From assembly GCA_037903355.1 (NCBI GenBank), contig JBAJFE010000045.1, positions 124,001 through 188,000 of the forward strand: a stretch of 64,000 nt of DNA, given 5' to 3'. Both the position numbers and the translations under genes were made by a program. Numbering within the stretch: the first letter of the stretch is position 1; every line of letters starts with the position of its first letter. The notes beneath the pieces are model-generated. The model was not told the DNA's origin. It ran no database searches and saw only the letters and a program-made list of their open reading frames with translations. This document shows, in pieces, positions 38,544 through 51,170 of the stretch. This DNA comes from Trichuris trichiura. Its lineage: Eukaryota; Nematoda; Enoplea; Trichinellida; Trichuridae.

Positions 38544-40700
38544 TTGCTTACGTTGCCCAATGCCAGCAGATGGAGGCAGTACGCATAGCCTAATGAAGAC
38601 GCCGTAGTGACAGTGAGCGCATCGAAAATATCTTTACAGCAAATATCAGTAACGGCGCAGCGTCTTGGATAGTTCAATGTTCACTGCTTGCATTTTGGTT
38701 GACCTTGTATTATCCTAAAGCAACGCTGATGATCACACCCAAGACAATACAGCGAAGGGAACCTCTGGTTTGCCGCACCATTAAGACTCGCGTACAATAA
38801 CGGTTTATTACGGAGTAAAACCAACAGGTCGAAAGGACGGGTGATATTGACAGCCTGAACTGCCTTATCTCACAAGCGACGCATATATACATCCTTCCAC
38901 GACCTCTGCCTTGCGCTTTCCCAGGAATCGCAGGCTCTTCAGCCATGCCTAATCCGCTTACTGGGAGCAAGCCGCGAAACAGGCGCTAATCCTGACGCAA
39001 GCCTGACGCAAGCCACCTTTGAGCTATGCCGTCGATGTCAGGCTCTCACGCAGAAACAGAGACCGTGACGTCTTGTCGCTGTCGAGTCTGAGACCTCACG
39101 TCGCACTTTGAGCTGCGCTCCCACGGACGCTTTTCACTCTCGCTCACTGGGGTGCCGCTGCGGCAACCTCCGCCACAGAACCACTGGCGACCACTGCAGC
39201 AATCTCCCAGACGAGACTCACTGATCATCATGTTTCTATCATCCATGAAAGACGAAGGCGATCAACTCCGCTGCGACATTTTGCATTCCGTAGCGGGGGG
39301 ATCAGATATCTCTCGAAGTCGCACTCCCGCTATTAAAACCCTTACACGGGACGACTTTGCTGAATGTACTTAGGCTGCCGTAATGTCAGTCTCGGTAACA
39401 TAATATCATCTCCATTAACTTCCCATAGATTACACGGGACAGCTTCGGTGAATGTATTGAGGCTGTGGAAGTTCAGCCTCGAGAACAGAATATCATCATC
39501 ATTAACTTTCCATAGGTCACACGGGACAGCTTTGCTGAATGTACCTGGGCTGCCGTGAATCACGCTTCGAGAGCAACAAATCAAGCATATTCGCCTACGT
39601 TGCCCGAAGGCAGCAGCTGGTGGTGATAGGGGTTGTCCAATGAAGACGCCGTAGTGACTGTCGGCGCATTGGAAATATCTTCACAACAAGAACAAGTAAC
39701 GGCGCAGCGTCTTGGACAGTTTACTTCACTTGTTACTGCACGCCGTTTGCTTCACTTCAAATTATAACAGCGCAGCGCTGATGACCACACCCGAAACACT
39801 ACAGCGAAGGAAACCACTTGAAGCCACAGCAGCAATCCACCAGGCGTGACACATGCGACATTTTCTTGGTATCATCCACGAAAGACGAAGCTGATCAACC
39901 TCGGTGGGACATTTTGCTTTCACTAGCGGCGGGATTCAGGTATCTCTCAAAGTCGCACTGCCACTATTAAAACCCCTACACGGGACGACTTCGCTGAATG
40001 CACTTTGGCTGCCGTGATGTCAGCCTCGGTAACTCAGTATCATCTTCGCTAACTTTCCATGAAATACACCGGACAGCTTAGCTGAATATACTTAGGCTGC
40101 CAGAAATTCAGCCTCGGGAACAAAATATCATCATCATTAACTCTCCATAAATTAACGGGACCGCATTGCTGAATGTACCTGGGCTGCCGTGAATTACGCC
40201 TCGAGAGCAACAAATCAAGCATATTCGCCTACGTTGCCCAAACCCAGCAGCTGGTGGTGATAGACGTTTCACATTAAGACGCCGTAATGACTGTCAGCGC
40301 GTTGAAAATATCTTCACAACAAGGAAAAGTAATGGCGCAGCGTCTTGGACAGTTTACTTCACTTCTTCTTGCACGCCCTTTGCTTCACTTCAAATTATAA
40401 CCGTGCAGGGCTGATGATCACACCCAAAAAAGACTACAGCGAAGGGAACCACTTGAAGCCACAGCAGCCGTCCACCAGGCGTCACTCAGGCATCATTTTC
40501 TTCGTATCGTCCACGAGAGAGGAAGCCGATCAACTTCGCTGCGACATCTTGCATTCGCTAACGACGGGATGCAGGTATCTTTCAAAGCTGCACTTCCGCT
40601 AGTAAAACCTTTAGGCGGGACAATTTCGCTGAATGCACTTTGGCTGCCGTGATGTCAGCCTCGGGAACTCAATATCATCTTCATTAACTTATCGTAGATC
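38544..40700. repeat. internal repeats of unit B (three copies)
   Basis: Anchor phrases occur at about 38544, 39589 and 40227. After the solo LTR is subtracted from the first interval, the spacing is about 626 and 638 bp. Within them an 88-bp sub-repeat (CACGGGACxxCTTxGxTGAATGTA) is tandem at about 39344, 39432 and 39519, and again near 39980-40200. Confidence 0.8.
38764..39177. mobile_element. solo LTR in unit B
   Basis: A 414-bp insertion is flanked by the 5-bp duplication GAACC (38759-38763 and 39178-39182). It ends in CA. The left end reads TCTGG here, but TG in the unit C copy, giving the canonical TG...CA. Unit A has the uninterrupted site at about 30519-30540. There is no coding sequence. 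A TATATA run near 38882 and an AATAA-type signal near 38798 could be LTR regulatory sites. It was formed by recombination between the LTRs of a lost full element. Confidence 0.85.
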
Positions 40701-43401
40701 ACACTTGCACACACTCGTCCGCTTGGGGTGACGCCATTGGAACCGCTTCCCAGTGTACGGACACGCCTGCGGCAATATCGTCAGAACGTGCAACTCTCTT
40801 TGTCCGTAAGAACACACGCTGCGCTACCATAGTCTCTTTAAAGTGACTGATCATAGATGCGCAGGTTTGCATGAGAATTAACCTGCGCATCACTAATTCC
40901 TAAGACTAGAACCACCTTTCGTACACTGTGAATGGTTTAGCACTGAAAAAGGAATTCGAAGAGATGAGGATATTTTTTCCCCATCTTTTAGCGCAGAAAG
41001 GGCAAGCGGTTTAAAGGACTAGTCTTCAAAATATTTTGACCCTAGGGATCACACGACCTGTGTTCACCCACTACACATTTTGACGCAACGAGCACAATTG
41101 TTTTAATGTATTCCTATGAGGAAAACCCAATTATAATCCTAAAAGAGGTAGCCAGCAGTTACTTCTCCCGGTACCTCACGCAAATATGCTGCTTGCTCAG
41201 CACGAATAACTCAGCCGAAGTGCCGACGGAGTCCTTCACAGTTGATCCACACCGACGCAAACTGTATCCCCTTGTTTTGAGACCACTGGCCTGAGACTAA
41301 GTCGAAGTACATGTAAAAATCAATTTATGCTCTATGTTACGTTTTAAAGACGTGGCCAAACAAAGATTGTTCGTAGGACCTGCTGATCAGTTCTTTCTGC
41401 CGAAGCATTAACCCAAGCGTTACGCAGTTTACTCTGTGATCTTCTACGCCAATATTTCTCAAAGTCAGAGTCGCAAATACCGTTCTGAAAAAGTTTCAGG
41501 CCCTTTGTACTCCTCTATTCTGATTGAACAATTTGGCAGGCGCTGGTTGCCTAAAACGGTGGCTCGAAGAGAGCAGTCAACTTAGAAAGCCTGAGGGAAA
41601 GCTGAAGCATTTCCTTGCCGGCAAGAACAGCTGCTCGCAAACTCACGGCCGTCTGGGCTACAGTTTTGCATTGGACTGTAATCCCAGCAGCACCTGTTGC
41701 ACAGAAATTTCTTCGCCGTCGATTTTCATAAACGGGCTAATCGCCAATCCTGGGATGACGATCGAAAGAGCATCGTATAACCGGAAAGTAGAATTGCTAC
41801 GCAGCGCTTTAGATGCTAATACTACATCTCCACGTGAGCTTCAGAAGGCCAACTTTCCTTTTTCACTTCGGCAAAATTTTGAAACAGGAACCCCTTGCGA
41901 AATTCCTCTGCAGAAAAAACTGCTTACACACGGTTGCGGAGATAACCGAACTATTGTCGTAAGTTCAACCGTCCTTGTCAGAGTAAGCTCCTTATTCACT
42001 TCATTTGCTAAATTTGAAGTGCAAGTCGGCCAAGTACGCGTTATACGCTTGACGACCGCGCTGGTTCTCAGTAGGCGAAGTGTCGCCCTGTTCAAAACAT
42101 TGAACCACTGATTCCAACGGCTCAGGAAACCATGAGAGGCAGGCACATTTTTATAGCCCTTTGATTTCCATGTGCAATAGTAGATGACTGAACACTTCGC
42201 TATTGTGATCACATAATCGTCAAAGAAGTCGAACATTCAATGTATTACTTTTGAGAGTGTTCGCTGCTTCGATGACTAGCTGAAGCAATTCATTGAAGCG
42301 ACGGTTCAAACGACGCATGAAAAGGTACTGGCGATGCAACACACGATGAATTGACAACACGTCCTGAACTACCCTTTTCACATGCAATATGTAATCTCGA
42401 TGATAACCCAGCTTAGCTGACATGCCCGCCTTCGTTACGGCCGCTCTGCCGTGAAGGGCAACTCCTTTTCCGGGAAAATATTTTTGTACCGCTTAAAAAA
42501 TAGGCTTGCCTCTTGTATCTGTTGCGAATCATTTCAAAAACAATAATTCATCTACGAAGCCCTCTTCTCTTATACAGCGAACGTACGCCAGTACAAGAAC
42601 GTCGTTATCATGCAACGTAGATTCGCCCACTTGCAGACTTGCAACAAGAAATCGCTCCCTCTGTACATGCAGGTTAGCGTGTTTTCAATGTCTTCAGCCA
42701 TTGCATTAATTCGCTTCTAACAGTATCATTGCTGAGCGCATTTCGTTAGCAACATCACGTCCACGTTGGTGAAGCACAGTTTCTACGACCTCAGCTATGC
42801 CGGAAAATAGCAAGTTTTCGGCGATCCTCTAAGGCATGCGGACTTCGAAAACTAGCAGCAAAATTCTCAGTTCTGCTGCACGTCCAATGTTGCTTTTAAA
42901 AGTTGCTAATCCTTAGGCGAGTAGCAGCCATTCCGATTGCTAATGGGCCGCGTGGGTCCCCTTGAGAATTACTGTTTTACGGTAATAGCAATGGATTATT
43001 GTCAACATTGGCTAAGCTTAGCAAACCCTTAAAAGCACAATTCTTGCAAGCTATGTAATGCGATTGCGGTCAAGAGACTACGGGGGAGGATGGGGTTTTC
43101 AACGGAGGCCAATAGAACGATAAGGTGCTAAGTGGAAGTTAAGTGAACGATGGGGCTGATAAAAGACTAGACATTGCGTTGGTATTTGGATATTTCACCA
43201 GGGTCAGTTCAGCTTCAGTCGATGCCAAGGGGCCACTAAGACTGAAAACGTATTCATGGTCCAATCAGCGCTTCCGGCTTTTCAGCTGGCAAGGAAAGCC
43301 CACAGCTAAATGGCGCTAGAGAGAAAATGTTGGAGATAATTACGATGATTCTAATATACCCGCAGAAACTGAACAATCTTTATAAACGGCATCGAAGAAA
43401 A

Positions 43402-43977
43402 TCAGAACCGAATCACATCGTCGGGGTCGGAACGGAGAATATCATCAACCAGATACTGACGTGTAAACCTTTTCGCCACGACGCTTTTCGAACTGACGAA
43501 TTGCTTCCTGAGCTTCCCAACCTTCGACATTAACCAAATACTTGCAAATGAAATAACCAGTACGATTAACACCGTGCGTACAGTGGACGCAGATGGCTGC
43601 GTCGTCATCTGGTGAATAGTTCCAGCGCTCCTTCAATGCCTTAACGTGCTCATGATTTCCATACGCAACTCTATAGCAGGCAGCAGGTCACCAGGAACCA
43701 TAATTTTGACATAATCAACGTTTAGTCTGGAAAAAATTTCTGGATCATAATAACGCTCTGTAGCAGTCAGGTTGATAACCATTTTCGCATTGTGACCAGT
43801 CTTGCGGATTTCTTGAACCAAATTTAGCGGCGCGTAGTGAGGTACTGTGGAACGAAGTTCCGAACATAGCCGCTCAGACAACAGAGTTTTCGACCGTATG
43901 AACGGTGTCAGGGTAATGCGTTCGCCAAAAGCTGTGTAGTCTGCCCAACGGTCAGGGATAGGCTTGGTCCTCGGCAT
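43402..43977 (-). pseudogene. pir-1: PIR-1/DUSP11-type phosphatase, copy B, frameshifted
   Basis: This copy is similar to copies A and C along its whole length, but a one-base loss near 43650 and a one-base gain near 43470-43488 put the middle third in another frame. The N-terminal 114 codons are open and then stop. The active-site HCTHGVNRTGY and YLVNVEGW lie in the shifted frame, and the last 20 codons return to the first frame. No product with a complete catalytic domain is possible without frameshifting. Other changes (for example loss of the CRGH motif to RRGE) suggest relaxed constraint. Confidence 0.92.
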
Positions 43978-44351
43978 TTAAGCGATGATTTGCACTTGAA
44001 CCAACACGTAAGTCTGAAAGCAACAGAAATATTGAAACGTGCTCACCTAAGGCATCGAAGAAAAGCTACAACTGACAAACTACACGTTTAGCGTCAGCGA
44101 TTCAAGAATGGCAGCAAAATCACAGTACGCATAAATGCGTGCTAGTTCGAACAACGAGCTGGTCAGGACATTACAGCGTCAAAACCTTATTCTCTTTAGA
44201 ACTTAAATTGAGCGCTGTTCTACCCGCACATCTGTTAAATCAGAAGTGTTTGTAAGCTTGATGGTCTTTGTTCTTTTGAACAGCGTATTTTCGTCTGTCT
44301 TTATTTTACATCAATTCCACACGCTTTGTGCAGTTTCACGTGCTGCACGCA

Positions 44352-44520
44352 CAGTAGAACCTCCATAAGTTGACCACCCAAGGGACCGGAAAAAACTGGT
44401 CAACATAGGAGGTGGCCAACATAAGAGGCTGTGGGTATATTATATTATTGACGTGCGGACCAACCAAGTGGTCAAAAGTCGGTCAACTTAGGGAGGTGGT
44501 CAACTTCAGAGGTTCTACTG
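44352..44520. mobile_element. pogo/Tigger-like MITE in unit B
   Basis: This 169-bp element has terminal inverted repeats that begin CAGTAGAACCTC and end GAGGTTCTACTG, extending about 27 bp into the GTTGACCACC segment. It sits at a TA target (right TA at 44521; the left is now CA). The sister units have the empty site GCGTATTTCGC (about 34998) and CACGTATTTCGC (about 54597). There is no ORF. A TIR beginning CAGTAGAACC is characteristic of pogo/Tigger elements, whose transposase could mobilise it. A Tigger-type relic is at the right edge of this window. Confidence 0.88.
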
Positions 44521-45011
44521 TATTTCGCTTTCAGCCCTATGCTTACCGCTATCTAACTTGTACTTACGCTAGCATGAGCGAAAATGGCAGAATTGTTTGA
44601 TAACGATAGGACTCCATGACTCCCGAAGGTTAGTTGAAAGTACTCTAAACTAGAACTAAGTTTGCAGAAAAAGTTTTTTAAACAACAGCAGCAGCTTTAG
44701 AGAATTTGAAGAAATCCGCTGGGCTAGCAATTATCGCAGAGAACGTGCGTATCAGTTGCAACCTATCAGGTTTCGTTCTCATACTTTATGTTAGCCTAAA
44801 TACCTCAATGATTTAAATGAAATCATAAAGTATCGAAATGTATCATTTTCAGTATTCCTTCGAACAGCGTGCTGGCTTGGCCTCAACATACACTCAGTTA
44901 CCGCTAAGCTGATTATAGAGAATACCACATGTGGCGTATATAAAAACGCTGAGAAGTGTGGTAATAAAAGCTTCCTGCTAAACTGGCAATGACTCTGTGG
45001 ATGATAGACTT

Positions 45012-46309
45012 TTATGCGGATTTTTCCATGGCTTTCTTCCGTTCTTCGTACGCGTATTTGTGAAAATGTAAGAAAAACGCCCATCCAACAAATGAACGAG
45101 CAAGATGTTGAAAAAGTGACAGCAAAAGCAATGGACATATCTTTTGGGACGCCCTAATCCGGTTATTAATGTGGCACGAGAGCTATAGGAATTGACTTAG
45201 GCTTGTGGAAAGGCAGATGTTTACCGGTATGCTTATTTTGGGCCATCCTGTTCTGCTCTTACGTGAGCGTAAGCTAAAATGTTAGTGTTTCGTATGCACC
45301 TTGAAAATACGTTCCAGCGAGTCGCTAATTCGCGGAGTGTTGGAGGTGTTGCGCCAGACACCTGTCTGACAGGAAAGGGCAGAGCTGTTAATGGACGTCG
45401 GTCACTACGAAAGGCGGCATTAACGCTGATGGATGGTGTCCATTGTCGGCCACTCTGTGACCCGTCTAATACCGTTAATTCGAGGCCGTGAGATTAACGA
45501 CGTCTGGGAGCTGTCTATACGCTCCCGATTTAAAGCCCTCTCGCTCAACTAGTTTGTCTCTCCCTCCCTCTCGCTGATCTCTCTCTCCTCCGGAGATCGC
45601 AACCTCGTTCTGCCACCACTGTTCCGTTTTGCACTGTATAACCAATAAGGACATCTTCATCATGCTTGACCTAGAAGGTGAAACCTTCCAGCACGGAGGC
45701 CTGCTTGGTGTTGGGCTGAAAAATCATCAAGCATGAACTTCGCCGAAGCTTGACGATAGACCTGGAGGGTAAATTAGTAAAACTTCTTTTAAGCTAGAAC
45801 GAAATGAAGTGGTAAGTAGATGCACTGCCATCTCAATAAGGGCTAATACCGTGTGCCAAGAACTCAGTTTCCTGCCACATCTCATTGTATCTGCATCGAC
45901 AGAACTACGAAGGCTACTAAGCGATTAAAAGGAAATCAGCTTCGTTTTACGAACAGTTATTAAATTACCGGTTTTCCTTATCAGCTCGCCAAAGCGAAGC
46001 TTTGTTTGTTTCTTCAAGTTAAGTGAGCAAATTGGCAAGTAACCTTTTTGTAAGAAGTAACCTAGTCTTTAACAATTGCTGACAAAGTTCTTACATCCAG
46101 AATATTGGGCGCAGTGCAAGCGTATCGTTGTATCTTAATGTACATACGAAAATGGGACCCCAGTCAAGTTGGAACAATGAGAATTCTCCGGTCTTCTGCT
46201 TAGTTGTCTCCCTGGAAGTGAAGACGGCAACTTCTAAAGAGGTCAGGTTGGGATCTTTTTGTCAGAGGAACAATGGCTACCGTAATCCTGTGATCGATGC
46301 TGCGATGCA
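45012..46309 (-). CDS. candidate small membrane protein, unit B
   Basis: This is the counterpart of the unit A model at 35492-36321. The terminal exon (45012-45153) is open and encodes ASQKI...SFVGWAFFLHFHKY and a YEERKKAMEKSA tail. The distal exon (upper end near 46209) keeps its frame (LDWGPIF) but its ATG is AAG, so only the start formed at the splice junction remains possible. The intron carries the 338-bp insert at 45356-45693. The boundaries are inferred from frame alone. Confidence 0.22.
45356..45693. mobile_element. unclassified 338-bp insertion in unit B
   Basis: Unit A (near 35815) and unit C (near 55420) read straight through this position. In B the target segment CGGAGGxxTGxTxxGxGTTGxGCC occurs on both sides (about 45334-45355 and 45694-45718), so a target duplication of about 22-25 bp is likely. 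The insert has a CT-rich tract near 45538-45598 and no ORF. An AATAAG near its right end could be a poly(A)-type signal. It could be a solo LTR or a SINE-like element. Confidence 0.6.
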
Positions 46310-48563
46310 GACAGGCCGCGTATTATTGAGAGAATAAAACAGCACCGATGCCGGTTATGCATTTCACCATTCCAGCTGCCGTCGTACTATAGTTCTGTCT
46401 GCCATCCTGCTCTGCCCTAGGCTTGTCCTTCTTGTTGGGTGGCTAATCGCACTTAATTACGCAGTAGATTCGCGGATGATACTTTGATACAGCCGCTGTC
46501 ACTTCCGGCGGGACAACTATGCGGAAGATCCCCAGTACGCGTCAAGGTGAAATTCCACCACGCTATCTCCAGGTCCCAAAAACACAACAAACACTCTATT
46601 ACTTACGTTAGCAAATAATATCAGTTTAGAAGAAATCAATCTAGCCGTTAAAATTTGCGTCAACGCTTGTCTGAAAAATTCTCCACTTTTTCTGGTGCTG
46701 TCAGTAAGGTCAATTCAAAAGCCTGCTCGACTGTACTATACTGCTTTCGTTTCTGCAGACTGTTCTTTTCTGTTTCGGTAGAAGTGGATTCGTTCATGCA
46801 GTTGCGCTTTCAGTGACTTTAACGAGAAGCAATGAAAAATTTTTAATTTCGCATGATTCTGCTTCGTAAGGTCGAGAGATGGGGCCGTACATCAGAAGCT
46901 AATGGACGCATCATTGAAAGTTTTACTTGGTGATTTACCGCTTAGCTTTAAGTTCCCGGTTGATTTTCCAGTCATCCGTTGGCGTCTTACCAGGTTTTCG
47001 AGCAGCGTCGTACGTTTCGATCGTCAGTGTTTTCTCTACTGTCTATCTCAACCCATCACGTTGTCACGAGATCTGAAGGCTGCGTAGCTCAGACGGTTTG
47101 CTCTTTTGGGTTTTCATTAAAAGCAGACATATCGTAAGTTATGTAATGGATGTCTCTCTACAAAATTCTCCGTCGCGCTGAAGACGGGACTGCAGCTGCC
47201 CGGAAGCTGCGTCCATTGCCTGTGTCATTTACCCGTCAACTTCCTCATTTATTCATTAGTAGGAGAGTTGTTCTCATACTTTAGAAATAGATTACCAAGT
47301 AACGGCAGAACACCGTGGAAAGACCACAATGAAAATTTATCACACTGTTACACGGCATATTGTTTTCAAGAACATCTCTGCGATTCTTCATTTGTGTTCA
47401 TGCAGCAGCGACTGTAAGAATTTTCAAAGTGTATTGCTGTATGTCGAGAAAAAAATAAACAAAGTAAAAATCGGGAATACGAGTGTGATGTTGCCTGGCC
47501 ATGCCATATTGGATGTCCGGTGACACCGCTGATTCCACTGCTGACTTTTCTGGATGTCAGAACGAAATGACTTTTGCACAATTTTTCATTTGTCGACTGA
47601 GGTAGTAGCGTCAGTGGGCACTGTTTGCTCCAAAAGATTGCAAACTGTTCGTCAACCCTATTTGCATGGTACTGGTGTGAATGCAGATTTACCGCATGTA
47701 GCAATGGACTATAATCTCGATTCTTGCAGGCAGCTGAGAAATAGCCTATCTGTTTCTCAACATCATATCGTAAATTATGTATCCCAGGAGCGTTTTCTTC
47801 TCAAGCGTTTTTGACCATTAATAGGTACCCTCAGAAGGTCATCATTGCTATGGTGTGCTCATTACTTAGAACCTGGTCTACAGAGTAGCAGAGCCAATTG
47901 ACTTTGTGTTTGACCTCGATTTAGAATTCTTTATCTCTTCGCTTGTCTGTACGGTTATCAAAGCCAACAGTACGAAAGTCGACAGACCTGCTCTGATTTT
48001 CTGAATGGTTTTATTTAACAATTATGCCAACTCCAACCTGTTCCAGGGAATCGTAACCATTAAACAATCCAGCCTGATAGCCTAATACAATTTTTGATGC
48101 TTGAGCGTTTAATTCTTGCTCTAAATAGTTCTTCAGCTTGTTCAGTGCTTCTGCGCGGTACGCTTTAAGCTTCTGCTAACGTACGGAACTCTTCACGTCA
48201 ATGTCATCGCAGTTGAAGTTGGTATACCAATCAGTTTCTATTCATCAGCAGATATCATAGAGCACGCGAACTTTGCATGCCCTCGTATTTCGCGTTTTCA
48301 GCGAAGGCAACCTTGCGGTCATCTTGAAACATCACAATGTCACGTCCATTGAATGCGCGTCAGGTGACTCGAATTCAGCTTTGACAGCACACGCAATATC
48401 ATCACTTTCAGCGTATTAGTTTACGTTGCCCAAAGCCAGCATGTGGAGGCAGTAAGCATTGCCTAATGAGGACGCCGTAGTGACTGTCGACGCATCGAGA
48501 ATATCTTTCCCGCAAATACAAGTAGTGGCGCAGCGTCTTCGATAGTTCAATGTTAACTACTTG

Positions 48564-48796
48564 AAAATGTGATTTCTTCGTACGGGACCGTATATGTTCA
48601 TAATGCAAAGGTTTTATTACGGAGTAGTTCCCGTTTTAATGCGCGTAAACTCCGGAGGTTTCGGGTCGACCGGAACCCGTCTTCAGCGGTTGTGATTTAT
48701 AAATCACAATCGCTGAAGACGGGTCCCAGTCGACCCGAAAACTCCGGAGTTTACGCGCGTCAAAACGGGAACTACTGCGTAATAAAACCTTCGCAT
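48564..48796. mobile_element. fold-back PLE terminus in unit C
   Basis: A 233-bp insertion with an exact 15-bp target duplication (AATGTTAACTACTTG at 48549-48563 and 48797-48811). The empty site is preserved in unit B near 38678-38693. It starts with the PLE 5' tail (AAAATGTGATTTCTTCGTAC) and continues as two inverted PLE terminal repeats meeting at the palindrome GATTTATAAATC near 48698. No ORF. The transcript would fold into a hairpin of about 90 bp. Confidence 0.9.
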
Positions 48797-48884
48797 AATG
48801 TTAACTACTTGCATTTTGGTTGACCTCATATTATCATAAAGCAGCGCTGATGATCACACCCAAGAGAATACACCGAAGGGAACC

Positions 48885-49300
48885 TGCGCTTTGCCGGACC
48901 ATTAAGACTCGCGTACAATAACGGTTTATTACGGAGTAAAACCAATAGACCGAAGGCACACATGATATTGACAGCCTGAACTGCCTTATCTCAGAAACAA
49001 CGCATATAAAAAGCCTTCCACGACCTCTACCTTGAGCTTTCCCACGGATCGCGGGCTCATCAGCCAACGCCTAATCCGCTTACTGGGAGCAAGCGGCGAA
49101 GCAGGCGCTAATCCTGACGCAAGCCCGACGCAAGCCACCTTTGTGCTATGCGGTCCATGTCAGGCTCTCACGCAGAAACAGAGACCGTGACGCCTTGTCG
49201 CTGTCGAGTCCGAGACGTCATGCCGCACTTTGGGCTGCGCTCTCACGGACAGATTTCTCCTCGCGCTCACTGGGGTGCCGCTGCGGCCATTTCCGCCACA
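48885..49300. mobile_element. solo LTR in unit C
   Basis: A 416-bp orthologue of the unit B solo LTR with the same 5-bp duplication GAACC (48880-48884 and 49301-49305). Here the ends are the canonical TG...CA. Being at the identical site in both units, it predates the duplication that separated them. Confidence 0.87.
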
Positions 49301-51044
49301 GAACCACTGGCGACCACAGCAGGAATCTCCCAGACCAGACTCACTGATCATCTTGTTTCTATCGTTCATGAAAGACGAAGGCCATCAAATTCGCTGCGAC
49401 ATTTTGCATTCGCTAGCGGCGGGATTCAGGTATCTCTCGAAGTCGCACTCCCGCTATTAAAACCCTTACACGGGACGACTTTGCTGAATGTACTTAGGCT
49501 GCCGTAATGTCAGTCTCAGGAACACAATACCATCTCCATTAACTTCCCATAGATTAAACGGGACAGCTTCGGTGAATGTATTGAAGCTGTGGAAGTTCAG
49601 CCTCGAGAACAGAATATCATTATCATTAACTTTCCATAGGTCACACGGGACAGCATTGCTGAGTGTACCTGAGCTGCCGTGGACTCTGCCTCGAGAGCAG
49701 CAAATCAAACATATTCGCCTACGTTGCCCGAAAGCAGCAGCTGGTGGTGATAGGCTTTGTCGAATGAAGACGCCGAAGTGACTGTTGGCGCATTGGAAAT
49801 ATCTTCACAACAAGAACAATTAACGGCGCAGCGTCTTGGACAGTTTACTTCACTCGTAACTGCACGCCGTTTGCTTCGCTTCAAATTATAACAGCGCAGC
49901 GCTGATGATCACACCCGAAACACTACAGCGAAGGAAACCACTTGAAGCCACAGCAGCAATCTACCAGGCGTGACACAGGCCAAATTTTGCATTCACTGGC
50001 GACGGGATTCAGGTATCTCTCAAAGTCGCACTCCCGCTATTGAAACCCCTGCACGGGACGACTTTGCTGAATGGACTTTGGCTGCCGTGATGTCAGCCTC
50101 GGTAACTCAATATCATGTTCATTAACTTTCCATGGACTACACCGGACAGCTTCGCTGAATGTACTTAGGCTGCCGGAAATTCAGCCTCGGGAACAAAATA
50201 TCATCATCATTAACTCTCCATACGTTAACGGGACAGCTTTGCTGAATGTACCTGGGCTGCCGTGAACTCTGCCTCGAGAGCCACATAGCAAGCATATTCG
50301 CCTACGTTGCCCAAAGCCAGCAGCTGGTGGCGATAGGCGTTCCACAATGAAGACGCCGTAGTGACTGTCAGCGCATTGAAAATATCTTCACAACGAGGAG
50401 AAGTAATGGCACAGCGTCTTGGACTGTTTACTTCACTTGTTACTGCACGCCGTTTGCTTCACTTCAAATTATAACAGCGCAGCGCTGATGATAACGCCCA
50501 AAAAAGATTACAGCGAAGGGAACACCTTGAAGCCACAGCAGCCGTCCACCAGGCGTCACTCAGGCATCATTTTCTTCGTATCGTCCACGAGAGAGGAAGC
50601 CGATCAACTTCGCTGCGACATCTTGCATTCGCTAACGACGGGATGCAGGTATCTTTTGAAGCCGCACTCCCGCTAGTAAAACCTTTAAGCGGGACAATTT
50701 CGCTGAATGCACTTTGGCTGCCGTGATGTCGGCCTCGAGAACTCAATATCATCTTCATTAAGTTATCGTGGATCACACTTGCACACACTCGTCCGCTTCG
50801 GGTGACGCCATTGGAACCGCTTCCCAGTGTACGGACACGCCTGCGGCAACATCGTAAGAACCTGCAACTCTCTTTGTCTGTCGGAACACGCACTGCGCTA
50901 CCACAGGCTCTTTAAAGTGACTGATCTTAGATGCGCAGGTTTGCATGAGAATTAACCTGCGCATCACAGATTCCTAAGACTAGAACCACAGTTCGTATAC
51001 CGTGAACGGTTTAGCACTGAAAATGGAATTGGAAGAGATGAGGA

Positions 51045-51170
51045 CGCAGTGCACATAATCTCACCGCTGAAGACGGGTCGCGAAAGACCCGAAAGCTCCG
51101 GAAGAAAAGAAAAATCTTTTTGTTTTACTTCACAACGGGAGAGACCCCATAATAAAGATATTTTTCAATA
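51045..51170. mobile_element. short PLE-terminus insertion in unit C
   Basis: A 126-bp insertion with an exact 15-bp target duplication (TGGAAGAGATGAGGA at 51030-51044 and 51171-51185). Units A (near 31587) and B (near 40968) have the empty site. It contains a single arm with CTGAAGACGGGTC...GACCCGAAAGCTCCGG and an internal AATAAAG near its right end. It is related to the 1889-2129 insert (same GGGTCGCGA loop and AACGGGA segment), so the two form a subfamily distinct from the palindromic ones. Confidence 0.87.

Larger units (their letters stand above)
36709..46586. repeat. tandem segmental duplication unit B
   Basis: This second unit is collinear with A and C. It is longer than A because of a 414-bp solo LTR (38764-39177), one extra internal 0.6-kb repeat, a 169-bp MITE (44352-44520) and a 338-bp insert (45356-45693). 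Its pir-1 copy is frameshifted. It shares the solo LTR with unit C at the identical site, so B and C descend from one unit after A had separated. Confidence 0.9.
48412..50770. repeat. internal repeats of unit C (three copies)
   Basis: Anchors are at about 48412, 49708 and 50298. Subtracting the solo LTR, the fold-back insert and their target duplications from the first interval leaves about 627 bp, equal to unit B. The 88-bp sub-repeats are again present near 49473-49680 and 50057-50265. Confidence 0.8.

Noticed and set aside
41524..42111. 195-aa plus-strand ORF in unit B
   Set aside because: The frame is shortened or broken in units A and C, and the peptide has no family similarity. It runs antisense to a region that is more conserved in minus frames, so it is treated as a chance ORF.
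36709..46586. Possibility that the three units are one locus mis-assembled
   Set aside because: The units differ by many substitutions, private insertions with target duplications and different internal repeat numbers. This is not expected of collapsed or duplicated reads.
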